Origin: Immundisolibacter cernigliae
GTDB taxonomy: Bacteria; Pseudomonadota; Gammaproteobacteria; Immundisolibacterales; Immundisolibacteraceae
DNA length: 64,000 nucleotides
Assembly: GCF_001697225.1 (NCBI RefSeq)
Contig: NZ_CP014671.1
Location: 3,100,001-3,164,000 of the forward strand
Direction of reading: 5' to 3'
In this document: positions 8,583 to 15,347 of the stretch, in pieces
Layout of the letters: each line of letters starts with the position of its first letter
How positions within the stretch are numbered: position 1 is the first letter of the stretch
Position numbers and translations under genes: made by a program
Notes under the pieces: model-generated
What the model was told of the DNA's origin: nothing
What the model saw: only the letters and a program-made list of their open reading frames with translations
Databases searched by the model: none

Positions 8583-9765
8583 GACCTTGGTCCTGAGACA
8601 ATGTGACCTGGTCCGCAGCGGTGGTGAGCAGACGTCATGCAAACGAGCTTTTCCGACCTCGAGTACGCCGGCAAGAAGAAGCAGACGCGCCGCGAGCGCT
8701 TCCTGGCGCAGCTGCAGGCGGTGACGCCGTGGGCGCAGCTGGAGGCGGCGCTGGCGCCGTTCTACCCGGCCGGCAAGGGCCCGGGCCGCCCGCCGCTGGG
8801 GCTGTCGCGCATGCTGCGCATGTACGTGGCGCAGCAGTGCTTTGGGCTGTCGGACGAGGGCATCGAGGACGCCGTGTACGACAGCCACGCCATCCGCTGC
8901 TTCATCGGCATCGACCTGGCCCGCGAGGCGGCGCCGGATGCGACCACGCTGCTGAAGTTCCGCCGCCTGCTGGAAGATCAGGGTCTGAGCCGGGTGATCT
9001 TCGAGACGATTCGCGATCACCTGGCCCGCCAGGGCCTGCTGCTGCGTGAGGGCACCCTCGTGGATGCGACGCTGATCGCCGCCCCGCCGTCGACCAAGAA
9101 CCGCGACCGGGCGCGCGATCCGGACATGCATCAGGCCAAGAAGGGGAACCAGTGGCACTTTGGCATGAAGGCGCACATCGGGGTCGACCTGGACTCGGGG
9201 CTGGTGCACACGGTGCTGACCACGCCGGCCAACGTCAACGACGTGACCCAGGCGCACGCCCTGCTGCACGGGCAGGAAACGGACGCGCTGGGCGATGCCG
9301 GCTACCAGGGCGTAGCCAAGCGCCCGGAGAATCGGGACACGCCGGTCACCTGGCACGTGGCGCTGCGCCCGGGCGTGCGCCGGGCCCTGCCCGATGACGC
9401 GCTGGGCCGCCTGCAGGAACGGATCGAACAGGTCAAGGCGAGCCTGCGGGCCAAGGTCGAGCATCCGTTTCACATCATCAAGAACCTGTTCAAGCACCGC
9501 AAGGCGCGTTACCGGGGGCTGGCCAAGAACCAGGCGCAGCTGTTCACGCTGTTCGGCCTGGCCAACGTGGTGATTGCCGGCTGGCGCCTTCGGGCGCGGC
9601 ACACCCTCCGTGCGTCCTGAGGGAGCCCAAAACCGGAATATCCGGCCAGAACACGCACATTGGCCCGATCCACACCCGAAAACGGGCCGTTTTTCCCCAG
9701 GGGCGGTCACGCGTCAGCGCCGTCATGTCCATAGCGCTGGTTTCGGGGGATTGATCAGCGTTTCC
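8546..9765 (+). mobile_element. IS5-family insertion sequence, copy 1
   Basis: This is a 1220-bp element bounded by GGAAACGCTGAT (left) and ATCAGCGTTTCC (right), perfect 12-bp terminal inverted repeats. It is flanked by CTAA at 8542-8545 and 9766-9769, matching the YTAR target preference and 4-bp duplication of the IS5 group. It encodes one transposase. A second, apparently identical copy follows with only the shared CTAA between them. It inserted into the 3' end of the cassette gene. Confidence 0.95.
8637..9620 (+). CDS. IS5-family DDE transposase, copy 1
   Basis: This is a 327-residue transposase of the IS5 group. The N-terminal domain (about 1-110, with RPPLGLSRMLRMYVAQQCFGLSDEGIEDAVYDS split over 51-83) is followed by a DDE catalytic core: D143 in LVDATLIAAP, D220 in GDAGYQG and E275 in the VEHPFHIIKNLF block. 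All three catalytic residues are present and the frame is intact, so the enzyme is probably active. It starts at ATG 8637, 91 bases inside the left end of the element. Confidence 0.95.
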   Translation: MQTSFSDLEYAGKKKQTRRERFLAQLQAVTPWAQLEAALAPFYPAGKGPGRPPLGLSRMLRMYVAQQCFGLSDEGIEDAVYDSHAIRCFIGIDLAREAAPDATTLLKFRRLLEDQGLSRVIFETIRDHLARQGLLLREGTLVDATLIAAPPSTKNRDRARDPDMHQAKKGNQWHFGMKAHIGVDLDSGLVHTVLTTPANVNDVTQAHALLHGQETDALGDAGYQGVAKRPENRDTPVTWHVALRPGVRRALPDDALGRLQERIEQVKASLRAKVEHPFHIIKNLFKHRKARYRGLAKNQAQLFTLFGLANVVIAGWRLRARHTLRAS

Positions 9766-9769
9766 CTAA

Positions 9770-10989
9770 GGAAACGCTGATTTATTCCCTCCCGTTGGAG
9801 GCATGAGACCTTGGTCCTGAGACAATGTGACCTGGTCCGCAGCGGTGGTGAGCAGACGTCATGCAAACGAGCTTTTCCGACCTCGAGTACGCCGGCAAGA
9901 AGAAGCAGACGCGCCGCGAGCGCTTCCTGGCGCAGCTGCAGGCGGTGACGCCGTGGGCGCAGCTGGAGGCGGCGCTGGCGCCGTTCTACCCGGCCGGCAA
10001 GGGCCCGGGCCGCCCGCCGCTGGGGCTGTCGCGCATGCTGCGCATGTACGTGGCGCAGCAGTGCTTTGGGCTGTCGGACGAGGGCATCGAGGACGCCGTG
10101 TACGACAGCCACGCCATCCGCTGCTTCATCGGCATCGACCTGGCCCGCGAGGCGGCGCCGGATGCGACCACGCTGCTGAAGTTCCGCCGCCTGCTGGAAG
10201 ATCAGGGTCTGAGCCGGGTGATCTTCGAGACGATTCGCGATCACCTGGCCCGCCAGGGCCTGCTGCTGCGTGAGGGCACCCTCGTGGATGCGACGCTGAT
10301 CGCCGCCCCGCCGTCGACCAAGAACCGCGACCGGGCGCGCGATCCGGACATGCATCAGGCCAAGAAGGGGAACCAGTGGCACTTTGGCATGAAGGCGCAC
10401 ATCGGGGTCGACCTGGACTCGGGGCTGGTGCACACGGTGCTGACCACGCCGGCCAACGTCAACGACGTGACCCAGGCGCACGCCCTGCTGCACGGGCAGG
10501 AAACGGACGCGCTGGGCGATGCCGGCTACCAGGGCGTAGCCAAGCGCCCGGAGAATCGGGACACGCCGGTCACCTGGCACGTGGCGCTGCGCCCGGGCGT
10601 GCGCCGGGCCCTGCCCGATGACGCGCTGGGCCGCCTGCAGGAACGGATCGAACAGGTCAAGGCGAGCCTGCGGGCCAAGGTCGAGCATCCGTTTCACATC
10701 ATCAAGAACCTGTTCAAGCACCGCAAGGCGCGTTACCGGGGGCTGGCCAAGAACCAGGCGCAGCTGTTCACGCTGTTCGGCCTGGCCAACGTGGTGATTG
10801 CCGGCTGGCGCCTTCGGGCGCGGCACACCCTCCGTGCGTCCTGAGGGAGCCCAAAACCGGAATATCCGGCCAGAACACGCACATTGGCCCGATCCACACC
10901 CGAAAACGGGCCGTTTTTCCCCAGGGGCGGTCACGCGTCAGCGCCGTCATGTCCATAGCGCTGGTTTCGGGGGATTGATCAGCGTTTCC
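9770..10989 (+). mobile_element. IS5-family insertion sequence, copy 2 (tandem)
   Basis: This is the second 1220-bp element in the same orientation and apparently identical to copy 1. It starts after the shared CTAA (9766-9769) and is followed by another CTAA (10990-10993). The junction reads GCGTTTCC-CTAA-GGAAACGC. The exact copy indicates a very recent tandem event. Confidence 0.95.
9861..10844 (+). CDS. IS5-family DDE transposase, copy 2
   Basis: This is a 327-residue transposase identical in sequence to the copy at 8637-9620, with the same catalytic triad (D143, D220, E275). It occupies the second of two head-to-tail IS5-family elements. Both genes are intact. The stretch after the stop contains a GGCCC/GGGCC inverted repeat followed by a T run (about 10884-10919), which could terminate transposase transcription; copy 1 has the same feature. 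Confidence 0.95.
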   Translation: MQTSFSDLEYAGKKKQTRRERFLAQLQAVTPWAQLEAALAPFYPAGKGPGRPPLGLSRMLRMYVAQQCFGLSDEGIEDAVYDSHAIRCFIGIDLAREAAPDATTLLKFRRLLEDQGLSRVIFETIRDHLARQGLLLREGTLVDATLIAAPPSTKNRDRARDPDMHQAKKGNQWHFGMKAHIGVDLDSGLVHTVLTTPANVNDVTQAHALLHGQETDALGDAGYQGVAKRPENRDTPVTWHVALRPGVRRALPDDALGRLQERIEQVKASLRAKVEHPFHIIKNLFKHRKARYRGLAKNQAQLFTLFGLANVVIAGWRLRARHTLRAS

Positions 10990-10993
10990 CTAA

Positions 10994-11039
10994 GTTCGAG
11001 AAGGCCACCGGTGTAAACAGCGGAAGCGAGGGCAAATGA
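10994..11039 (+). pseudogene. Severed 3' end of the cassette gene
   Basis: The 46 bases after the second CTAA complete the frame of the gene at 8097: after K150 the residues would be FEKATGVNSGSEGK and then TGA at 11037-11039. The segment is not expressed as part of the present 161-residue product. It shows that the IS pair landed 15 codons before the stop. Confidence 0.8.
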
Positions 11040-11040
11040 A

Positions 11041-11106
11041 ACCTAACCCTGCGTGCGAGGCGACCTGCGCAATAAGCCGCGCAGGCGCCTCAACTCCACG
11101 TTAGGC
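11041..11106 (+). other. attC recombination site (59-base element) of the cassette
   Basis: The site starts with ACCTAAC (11041-11047, RYYYAAC box) and ends with GTTAGGC (11100-11106, GTTRRRY core). Inside is an imperfect palindrome, GAGGCG-a-CCTGCGC ... GCGCAGG-CGCCTC, with one unpaired A as the expected extrahelical base and a short AATAAGCC loop. Length is 66 bp. All diagnostic attC elements are present in the right order. Confidence 0.9.
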
Positions 11107-11142
11107 GTTCAACACATCCTGCGCCTGGCATATTCATTTACA

Positions 11143-11186
11143 TAGCCCGCGTAGGGCGGAATAGCGCAGCGTATTCCGCCTTCCGA
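11143..11186. repeat. REP-like inverted arm, left of the RAYT gene
   Basis: The arm AGCCCGCGTAGGGCGGAATA followed by GCGCAGCG reappears in reverse orientation at about 11671-11711 on the other side of the RAYT gene. It also contains its own hairpin: GGCGGAATA (11155-11163) and TATTCCGCC (11172-11180) around an 8-base loop. Such hairpins are the substrates of RAYT enzymes. Confidence 0.75.
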
Positions 11187-11194
11187 GAGCAAGG

Positions 11195-11662
11195 CTACTC
11201 GAAACTCACCCCGCGCACTGCTGATCCGGCGGCCCAGTCTGGTGGATAAACACCCCGCTCGATGTAGCGGTGAAATGACGAATACGGCCCGTCCACAACG
11301 CGGTCGGCGTGGCCGTGTTTCACGGGGTTGTGATGAATGTAGTCCACGTGTCGGCTCAGGTCGGCCGCATCGCGGATCGCGTGTTCCCAGAAGCGCCGCT
11401 GCCAGATGCCGCGCTCGCCGGTGCGCTGGCGTCGTTCGGACAGCCGTTCCCCAGCCGCGATGCCGCGCGCGAAGGCGGCTTTGATCAGTCGCCAGCGGGT
11501 GGAGAAATCGGCATCGCCGGGCGGCAGCGTCCAGACGCAGTGCAGATGATCCGGGAGGATCACGATGGCGTCGATGGTGAAGGGATACCGATGCCGGACG
11601 CCGCGAAACGCTTCGCGCAGCGCCCCGATGTTCTCGACCAACAGCCGGCGGCGGCGGGGCAA
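11195..11662 (-). CDS. RAYT: REP-associated tyrosine (Y1-HUH) transposase, N-terminally truncated
   Basis: RAYT proteins are IS200/IS605-like single-strand nucleases that act on REP hairpins. The 155-residue frame shows the HUH motif in ILPDHLHCVW (H39, H41), the conserved TRWRLIKAAFARG block (55-68), and the catalytic-tyrosine helix DYIHHNPVKHG (Y108). Full-length relatives begin with about 20 more residues, including a GGTYFFTVNL-type strand. Here only an alternative TTG codon at 11662 can start the frame and the REP-like arm occupies the missing part, so the protein is probably truncated. It may still bind DNA, but activity is doubtful. Inverted REP arms bracket it on both sides. Confidence 0.82.
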   Translation of the reverse strand: MPRRRRLLVENIGALREAFRGVRHRYPFTIDAIVILPDHLHCVWTLPPGDADFSTRWRLIKAAFARGIAAGERLSERRQRTGERGIWQRRFWEHAIRDAADLSRHVDYIHHNPVKHGHADRVVDGPYSSFHRYIERGVYPPDWAAGSAVRGVSFE

Positions 11663-11670
11663 CCCGGAAG

Positions 11671-11711
11671 GCGGACTGCGCTGCGCTATTCCGCCCTACG
11701 CGGGCTGCGCG
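11671..11711. repeat. REP-like inverted arm, right of the RAYT gene
   Basis: This is the reverse complement of the arm at 11143-11186 over about 40 bases, with a few differences in the middle. It directly abuts the truncated 5' end of the RAYT frame, suggesting the arm replaced the first codons. Confidence 0.7.
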
Positions 11712-11760
11712 GCGGATCGTGCCTTGGGCAGCCTTGCTGCGTATCAGGCCCGATCCGCCG
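11710..11760. repeat. 10-bp perfect inverted repeat downstream of the oxygenase operon
   Basis: CGGCGGATCG (11710-11719) and CGATCCGCCG (11751-11760) are perfect inverted copies 31 bases apart. The repeat ends 16 bases past the stop of the VOC gene, so it could act as a transcription boundary, although there is no T run. Confidence 0.45.
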
Positions 11761-11775
11761 TACTAACGTCTTTCG

Positions 11776-12858
11776 TCAGGCGGCGGCCGGCGCCAGGTTC
11801 GCGCTCATCACCGGCTGAATGCCGGCCGGGCCCTTGTCCCAGGCCGGGCCGGGGTGCAGCACCTCGGTCACGTAGCCCAGCTCCTTGGCCGTATCGACGT
11901 AATAGAAATTGGCAAAGCCGCCGCCGATGCCGCCGCCCATGACCACCGGCATGCCGGCCTGGGCCAGGCGCTGTGCACTGGCCTTCCAGGCCTCCGCGTC
12001 CGGCAGCATCGAGGCGTTGACGTGGTGGATGCCCTCGCCGACCAGGTTGCGGTAGTTCTCCTTGTAGTGGCTGGGGCCGAAGGTCGGCTGGATGACCTCG
12101 AAACCCAGCAGCGGCGTGAAGCTGAACAGCGTCGTGAAGTAGGCGTGGTCGACCGGCTTGCCCATGTATTCCGGGTCTTCCAGCGAGCCGGGGGCGTTGC
12201 GCCAGTTCATGAAGTTCCATTCGGCAAGCCCGAACAGGCGCGACCAGTCGGCCACGCGCGCCATAAGATCGTTGACCACTACGCCAAAGTGCATCTGGAA
12301 GGTGCCCAGCGGCAGCAGCGGGCCGCCCTCGGGAACCGCATCGGCAAGGTTCCAGACCTCGTCCGGTTGCGCGGCCGGGCGCTCGCCATCGGCCACCAGC
12401 AGCTGCACGTAGAAGCCGCCCAGAGTCGCCCGGGTGTCCAGACACACTTCGCGCACGCCGTCGGGCAACACGGCGCTTTGCGCGATGCCGACGCCTTCCT
12501 TGGCCAGCCAGGTTTCGAGCTGCTCCATCCCGGCCTTGTCCACGACCGCAGTGCAGACGTGGTGGATGCCCTCGCCCTTGGTGAGAAGGAATTCCTGATA
12601 GGTGGTCCAGCCGCCGCGCGGCTCGATCAGACGGATGGTGACCGGCCCCAGATTGGTCTGCGCCTGGCCGGTGGCGGTCAGAAAATGCTGCGGCGCGGCA
12701 TGGCCGCGGGTGACGGTGTTTTTCAGGCGCTCGGGCGTGTGGTCGGTCACGGCCCAGTCGGTGACGCCGTACATGCGCGCGAACTTGCCGGCGCTGGCGC
12801 GGGCGTCCTGTACGACCACGCCGATGTGCAGCAGGTCGTCGGTGGGAATCTTGTTCAT
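11776..12858 (-). CDS. VOC-superfamily protein with two glyoxalase-like domains
   Basis: This 360-residue protein has two vicinal-oxygen-chelate domains, residues about 8-160 (LLHIGVVVQDARASAGKFARMYGV ... GEGIHHVCTAVVD) and about 185-345 (MHFGVVVNDLMARVADWSRLFGL ... GEGIHHVNASMLPD). VOC enzymes include extradiol ring-cleavage dioxygenases, glyoxalases, epimerases and hydrolases. Each half has a candidate metal His near its N-terminus (HIGVVV, HFGVVV) and an HHV element. It is the last gene of the Rieske oxygenase operon, 19 bases after the ABM-domain gene, so it probably acts on a product of that oxygenase, perhaps in ring cleavage or isomerisation. The exact reaction cannot be told from sequence. 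ATG 12858 is the natural start. Confidence 0.82.
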   Translation of the reverse strand: MNKIPTDDLLHIGVVVQDARASAGKFARMYGVTDWAVTDHTPERLKNTVTRGHAAPQHFLTATGQAQTNLGPVTIRLIEPRGGWTTYQEFLLTKGEGIHHVCTAVVDKAGMEQLETWLAKEGVGIAQSAVLPDGVREVCLDTRATLGGFYVQLLVADGERPAAQPDEVWNLADAVPEGGPLLPLGTFQMHFGVVVNDLMARVADWSRLFGLAEWNFMNWRNAPGSLEDPEYMGKPVDHAYFTTLFSFTPLLGFEVIQPTFGPSHYKENYRNLVGEGIHHVNASMLPDAEAWKASAQRLAQAGMPVVMGGGIGGGFANFYYVDTAKELGYVTEVLHPGPAWDKGPAGIQPVMSANLAPAAA

Positions 12859-12877
12859 TGCGTGGCTCCGCGTCGGT

Positions 12878-13243
12878 TCAGGCCCAACGGATGGTGGTCA
12901 TGCGATCGGCGGGGTCCAGCGGCTGCCAGATGCCGTCGACGAGGTCGTAGTTCGCCTGCGGGTAGAACTCGAAGGTCGGGCTCAGCGCGCGGGCCTGTTC
13001 CTGATCGGGCGCGCCCTGTTCGCGCATTTGTTTGTTCCAGTGCTGGTCGTAGAGCGCGCGGCTGGCCCAGTGCTCCATCAGGATGACCCGCTGCGGGTTG
13101 TCCACGCTGCGGAACAGTTCGTACTGCAGCGCGCCCGGTTCCTGCAGGACCGGCTTGAAGGCCTGTGCCATGCCGGCCACGGCCTGCTCGGCGGCTTCCG
13201 GGCTCGGGAAGTTCAGGGTGACGATGACGCGTACGCCGGCCAT
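12878..13243 (-). CDS. ABM-domain (antibiotic biosynthesis monooxygenase-like) protein
   Basis: This is a 121-residue dimeric alpha-beta-barrel-type protein. MAGVRVIVTLNFPSPEAAEQAVAGMAQAFKPVLQEPGALQYELFRS and LMEHWASRALYDQHW-type blocks (given here in overlapping pieces of the real sequence: VRVIVTLNF, EPGALQYELFRS, ILMEHWASRALYDQHW) are typical of ABM/YgiN-like enzymes, cofactor-free quinol monooxygenases or heme-binding relatives. A strong ribosome binding site (GAGGAGAAG) precedes ATG 13243. It lies between the oxygenase beta subunit and the VOC gene, so oxidation of a hydroxylated aromatic or quinol intermediate is a reasonable guess. No experiment-based function can be assigned from sequence. 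Confidence 0.8.
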   Translation of the reverse strand: MAGVRVIVTLNFPSPEAAEQAVAGMAQAFKPVLQEPGALQYELFRSVDNPQRVILMEHWASRALYDQHWNKQMREQGAPDQEQARALSPTFEFYPQANYDLVDGIWQPLDPADRMTTIRWA

Positions 13244-13282
13244 AGGGTGCTTCTCCTCGTTATGTGGCTTTGAACAATCCGC

Positions 13283-13855
13283 TCAGTAAAACAGGCTCAG
13301 GTTCTTGACCAGCAGGGTCGCCATGTCGAACACCACGGTGCGGTTGACGATCTGGAATCCGTACGGCGCATTCGCCCGGCGCAGGCGGTCGAAGCGCTTG
13401 CCGATCACCGAGTCCTGGTGCCGCTCGCTGCTGGTGCGGTACACGTGAAAACTCGACTGCACGTCGAACTCGTCGGCCTGGCCGGTGGTGTGCGCACGCA
13501 CGTTGCTGACCAGATGCCGCGTGCGTGACGGCGGCGCCTCGGACCAGGCCATGTTGGTGTACAGGCGGTTCACGCGCTCGCCCAGCATGTGCAGGTTCTC
13601 GTCGAAATGCGCCGCCGTGCCGGGCGGGTACATCTCGCGTTCCATCTCGCGCGCCAGGCGGTTCTCGCGCACCGGCGCCCAGTAATGCACGTCCGGCGCC
13701 ATCAGGGCCAGCCAGTCGCGGAATTTCCAGGCGTCCAGCAGCTCGGCCTCGGCATACAGGAACTGTTCAATCTCGTAGGCCGTCTGCATGGGCACGTTGA
13801 CCGGCGCCAGATGGTCCTCGCGCTGGAACAGGTGCACGACGTTCGGTTCGTTCAT
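13283..13855 (-). CDS. Aromatic-ring-hydroxylating dioxygenase beta subunit
   Basis: This is a 190-residue small subunit of a Rieske non-heme iron oxygenase, a SnoaL/NTF2-like cone fold that stabilises the alpha subunits in an alpha3beta3 complex. Visible family features are the N-terminal helix YEIEQFLYAEAELLDAWKFRDWLALM, read in pieces as EIEQFLYAEAELLD and KFRDWLALMAPDVHYWAP, then RTRHLVSNVRA and the C-terminal ending VVFDMATLLVKNLSLFY. ATG 13855 (MNEPNVVHLF) was chosen over an upstream extension that would run into the alpha gene. It follows the alpha stop by 10 bases. Confidence 0.92.
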   Translation of the reverse strand: MNEPNVVHLFQREDHLAPVNVPMQTAYEIEQFLYAEAELLDAWKFRDWLALMAPDVHYWAPVRENRLAREMEREMYPPGTAAHFDENLHMLGERVNRLYTNMAWSEAPPSRTRHLVSNVRAHTTGQADEFDVQSSFHVYRTSSERHQDSVIGKRFDRLRRANAPYGFQIVNRTVVFDMATLLVKNLSLFY

Positions 13856-13865
13856 GGCGCTGGCC

Positions 13866-15239
13866 TCAGGCGGCGGCCGCGTCGGGCTTCGCGGGCGGCT
13901 GGCCTTGCGCGGCAAGCGCGCGGCGCTCGGCGTCCTCGCGCTGCTGTTTGCGCCGCGTCAGGTCCGGCCAGGGCGCGCCGGACATCATGTCCATGTAATG
14001 CCGGTACATGCCGCGGGCGCCTTCTTCGGCGTATACGTGCGGCACCGTGCGACCCGGCAGGCCGTCGGCGTCGTAACGCGCCCGTCCGAGCATCTGCTTG
14101 TAGATCAGCGGCGCCTTGCGTGCCATGTGGCCGCGCAGGATGCGTTGTTCCTCCTCCCAGTTGACGGCGTCGTCCTGCTCGAACATGCCGGCCGGGCTGA
14201 AGGTGCGCAGCAGGTCCAGGCGGATCGCCTCCTTGACCTCGGCCGGCGCCGCCACCGGCGCCATCGACCAGGCCCAGATTTCCATCTCGTTCGGGCCGCG
14301 CGGGTGCGTGACGCGGAACGTGTAGTTACTGAGCATCATGAAGTTCGGAAAGATGTTGGCGTGGCCGGCCGAGAGCACCCGCTCGGGGCCCAGACGCGCG
14401 GCGACCTGCGCTGCCGTGGCTTCCTGCCAGCGGTAGATGGTTTCGTTCATGGTCGGCATGCCGCCGGCAAACCAGCCGTTGCCGTGGCCGTAGGGTGAAG
14501 CGAACTGAAAGCCGGACGGGTTGGACAGCTGCCCGAGCTGGCGCATGGCCCAGTCCGGCGGCGGGCTGTGGGCGTCCTTGGGCGGCGGGACCATGACCTG
14601 AAACGCTGAGGCGTGCGACACCTCGCCGTGGTACATGTCCGACGCCGGCTGTTCGGCGTTGAACTTCCAGTTGGCGGGCAGCACCCACTTGTGCATGCCG
14701 ACGACTTCCAGGCCGCCTTCGTAGCGGTCGATGTAGGCGTCGAAGTACCAGGCGAAATCGCCCAGATAGTCCTCGAAGGCCGGGGCCGCAGCGTCCCAGG
14801 TGCCGAAGATGAAGCCCTTGTAATTGGCCAGGCGCACCGGCGTCGCACGAAATTCGGCCCGCTCCACGGCGTCGTAGATTGCCTCGCCGTGCGGGATATT
14901 GATCACGTCGCCGTCAAGGCCGTAATTCCAGCCGTGGAACGAGCACATGAAATTGCGCGCGTTGCCGCGGTCGGCGCGGCAGATGCGCATGCCGCGGTGC
15001 CGGCACTGGTTCAGAAAGGCTCTGACTGACCCGTCCGGCTGGCGCACCACCAGCACCGGATCCTCGCCGATGTAGTTCTGGATGAAGTCGCCGGGCTGCG
15101 GAAGCATCTTGTCGTGGGCCAGGAATATCCAGGAGCGGGCGAATATCTGCTCCAGCTCCTGTTCGTAGATCGCTTGGCTGTGAAAAATTTCACCGCGGAT
15201 CAGGCCGCGGTCGGGGTCGATCAGGTGCGAAACATCCAT
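13866..15239 (-). CDS. Rieske non-heme iron oxygenase alpha subunit
   Basis: This is the catalytic large subunit (457 residues) of an aromatic-ring-hydroxylating dioxygenase. The Rieske [2Fe-2S] ligands are C79, H81, C99 and H102 (CRHRG ... CSFHGW). In the catalytic domain, D201 bridges to the mononuclear iron site formed by H204 and H209 (DMYHGEVSH), in the NWKFNAEQPASD context. The usual E-N before this segment is E-Q here. A good ribosome binding site (GGAGAAG) precedes ATG 15239. It leads a four-gene minus-strand operon. No ferredoxin or reductase gene is nearby, so electrons must come from elsewhere. The substrate is not predictable, though polycyclic aromatics or aromatic acids fit the family. 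Confidence 0.93.
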   Translation of the reverse strand: MDVSHLIDPDRGLIRGEIFHSQAIYEQELEQIFARSWIFLAHDKMLPQPGDFIQNYIGEDPVLVVRQPDGSVRAFLNQCRHRGMRICRADRGNARNFMCSFHGWNYGLDGDVINIPHGEAIYDAVERAEFRATPVRLANYKGFIFGTWDAAAPAFEDYLGDFAWYFDAYIDRYEGGLEVVGMHKWVLPANWKFNAEQPASDMYHGEVSHASAFQVMVPPPKDAHSPPPDWAMRQLGQLSNPSGFQFASPYGHGNGWFAGGMPTMNETIYRWQEATAAQVAARLGPERVLSAGHANIFPNFMMLSNYTFRVTHPRGPNEMEIWAWSMAPVAAPAEVKEAIRLDLLRTFSPAGMFEQDDAVNWEEEQRILRGHMARKAPLIYKQMLGRARYDADGLPGRTVPHVYAEEGARGMYRHYMDMMSGAPWPDLTRRKQQREDAERRALAAQGQPPAKPDAAAA

Positions 15240-15291
15240 GCTTCTTCTCCGCCTCGGCCGTCGCGTGCCTTATGCTCACGAACGTTTGGCC

Positions 15292-15321
15292 ATGGTAGGG
15301 GCGCGCGAAGCGGGGTGTCAA
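15292..15321 (-). promoter_or_regulatory. Candidate promoter of the oxygenase operon
   Basis: On the minus strand TTGACA (15321-15316) is followed after 18 bases by TACCAT (15297-15292). The -35 box is a perfect match; the -10 matches four of six positions. The site lies in the 108-base gap between the divergent oxygenase and flavoprotein genes, about 55 bases before the alpha-subunit ATG. Confidence 0.4.
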
Positions 15322-15347
15322 TTTGCGTCACAGGGGAGGATCGGGCG

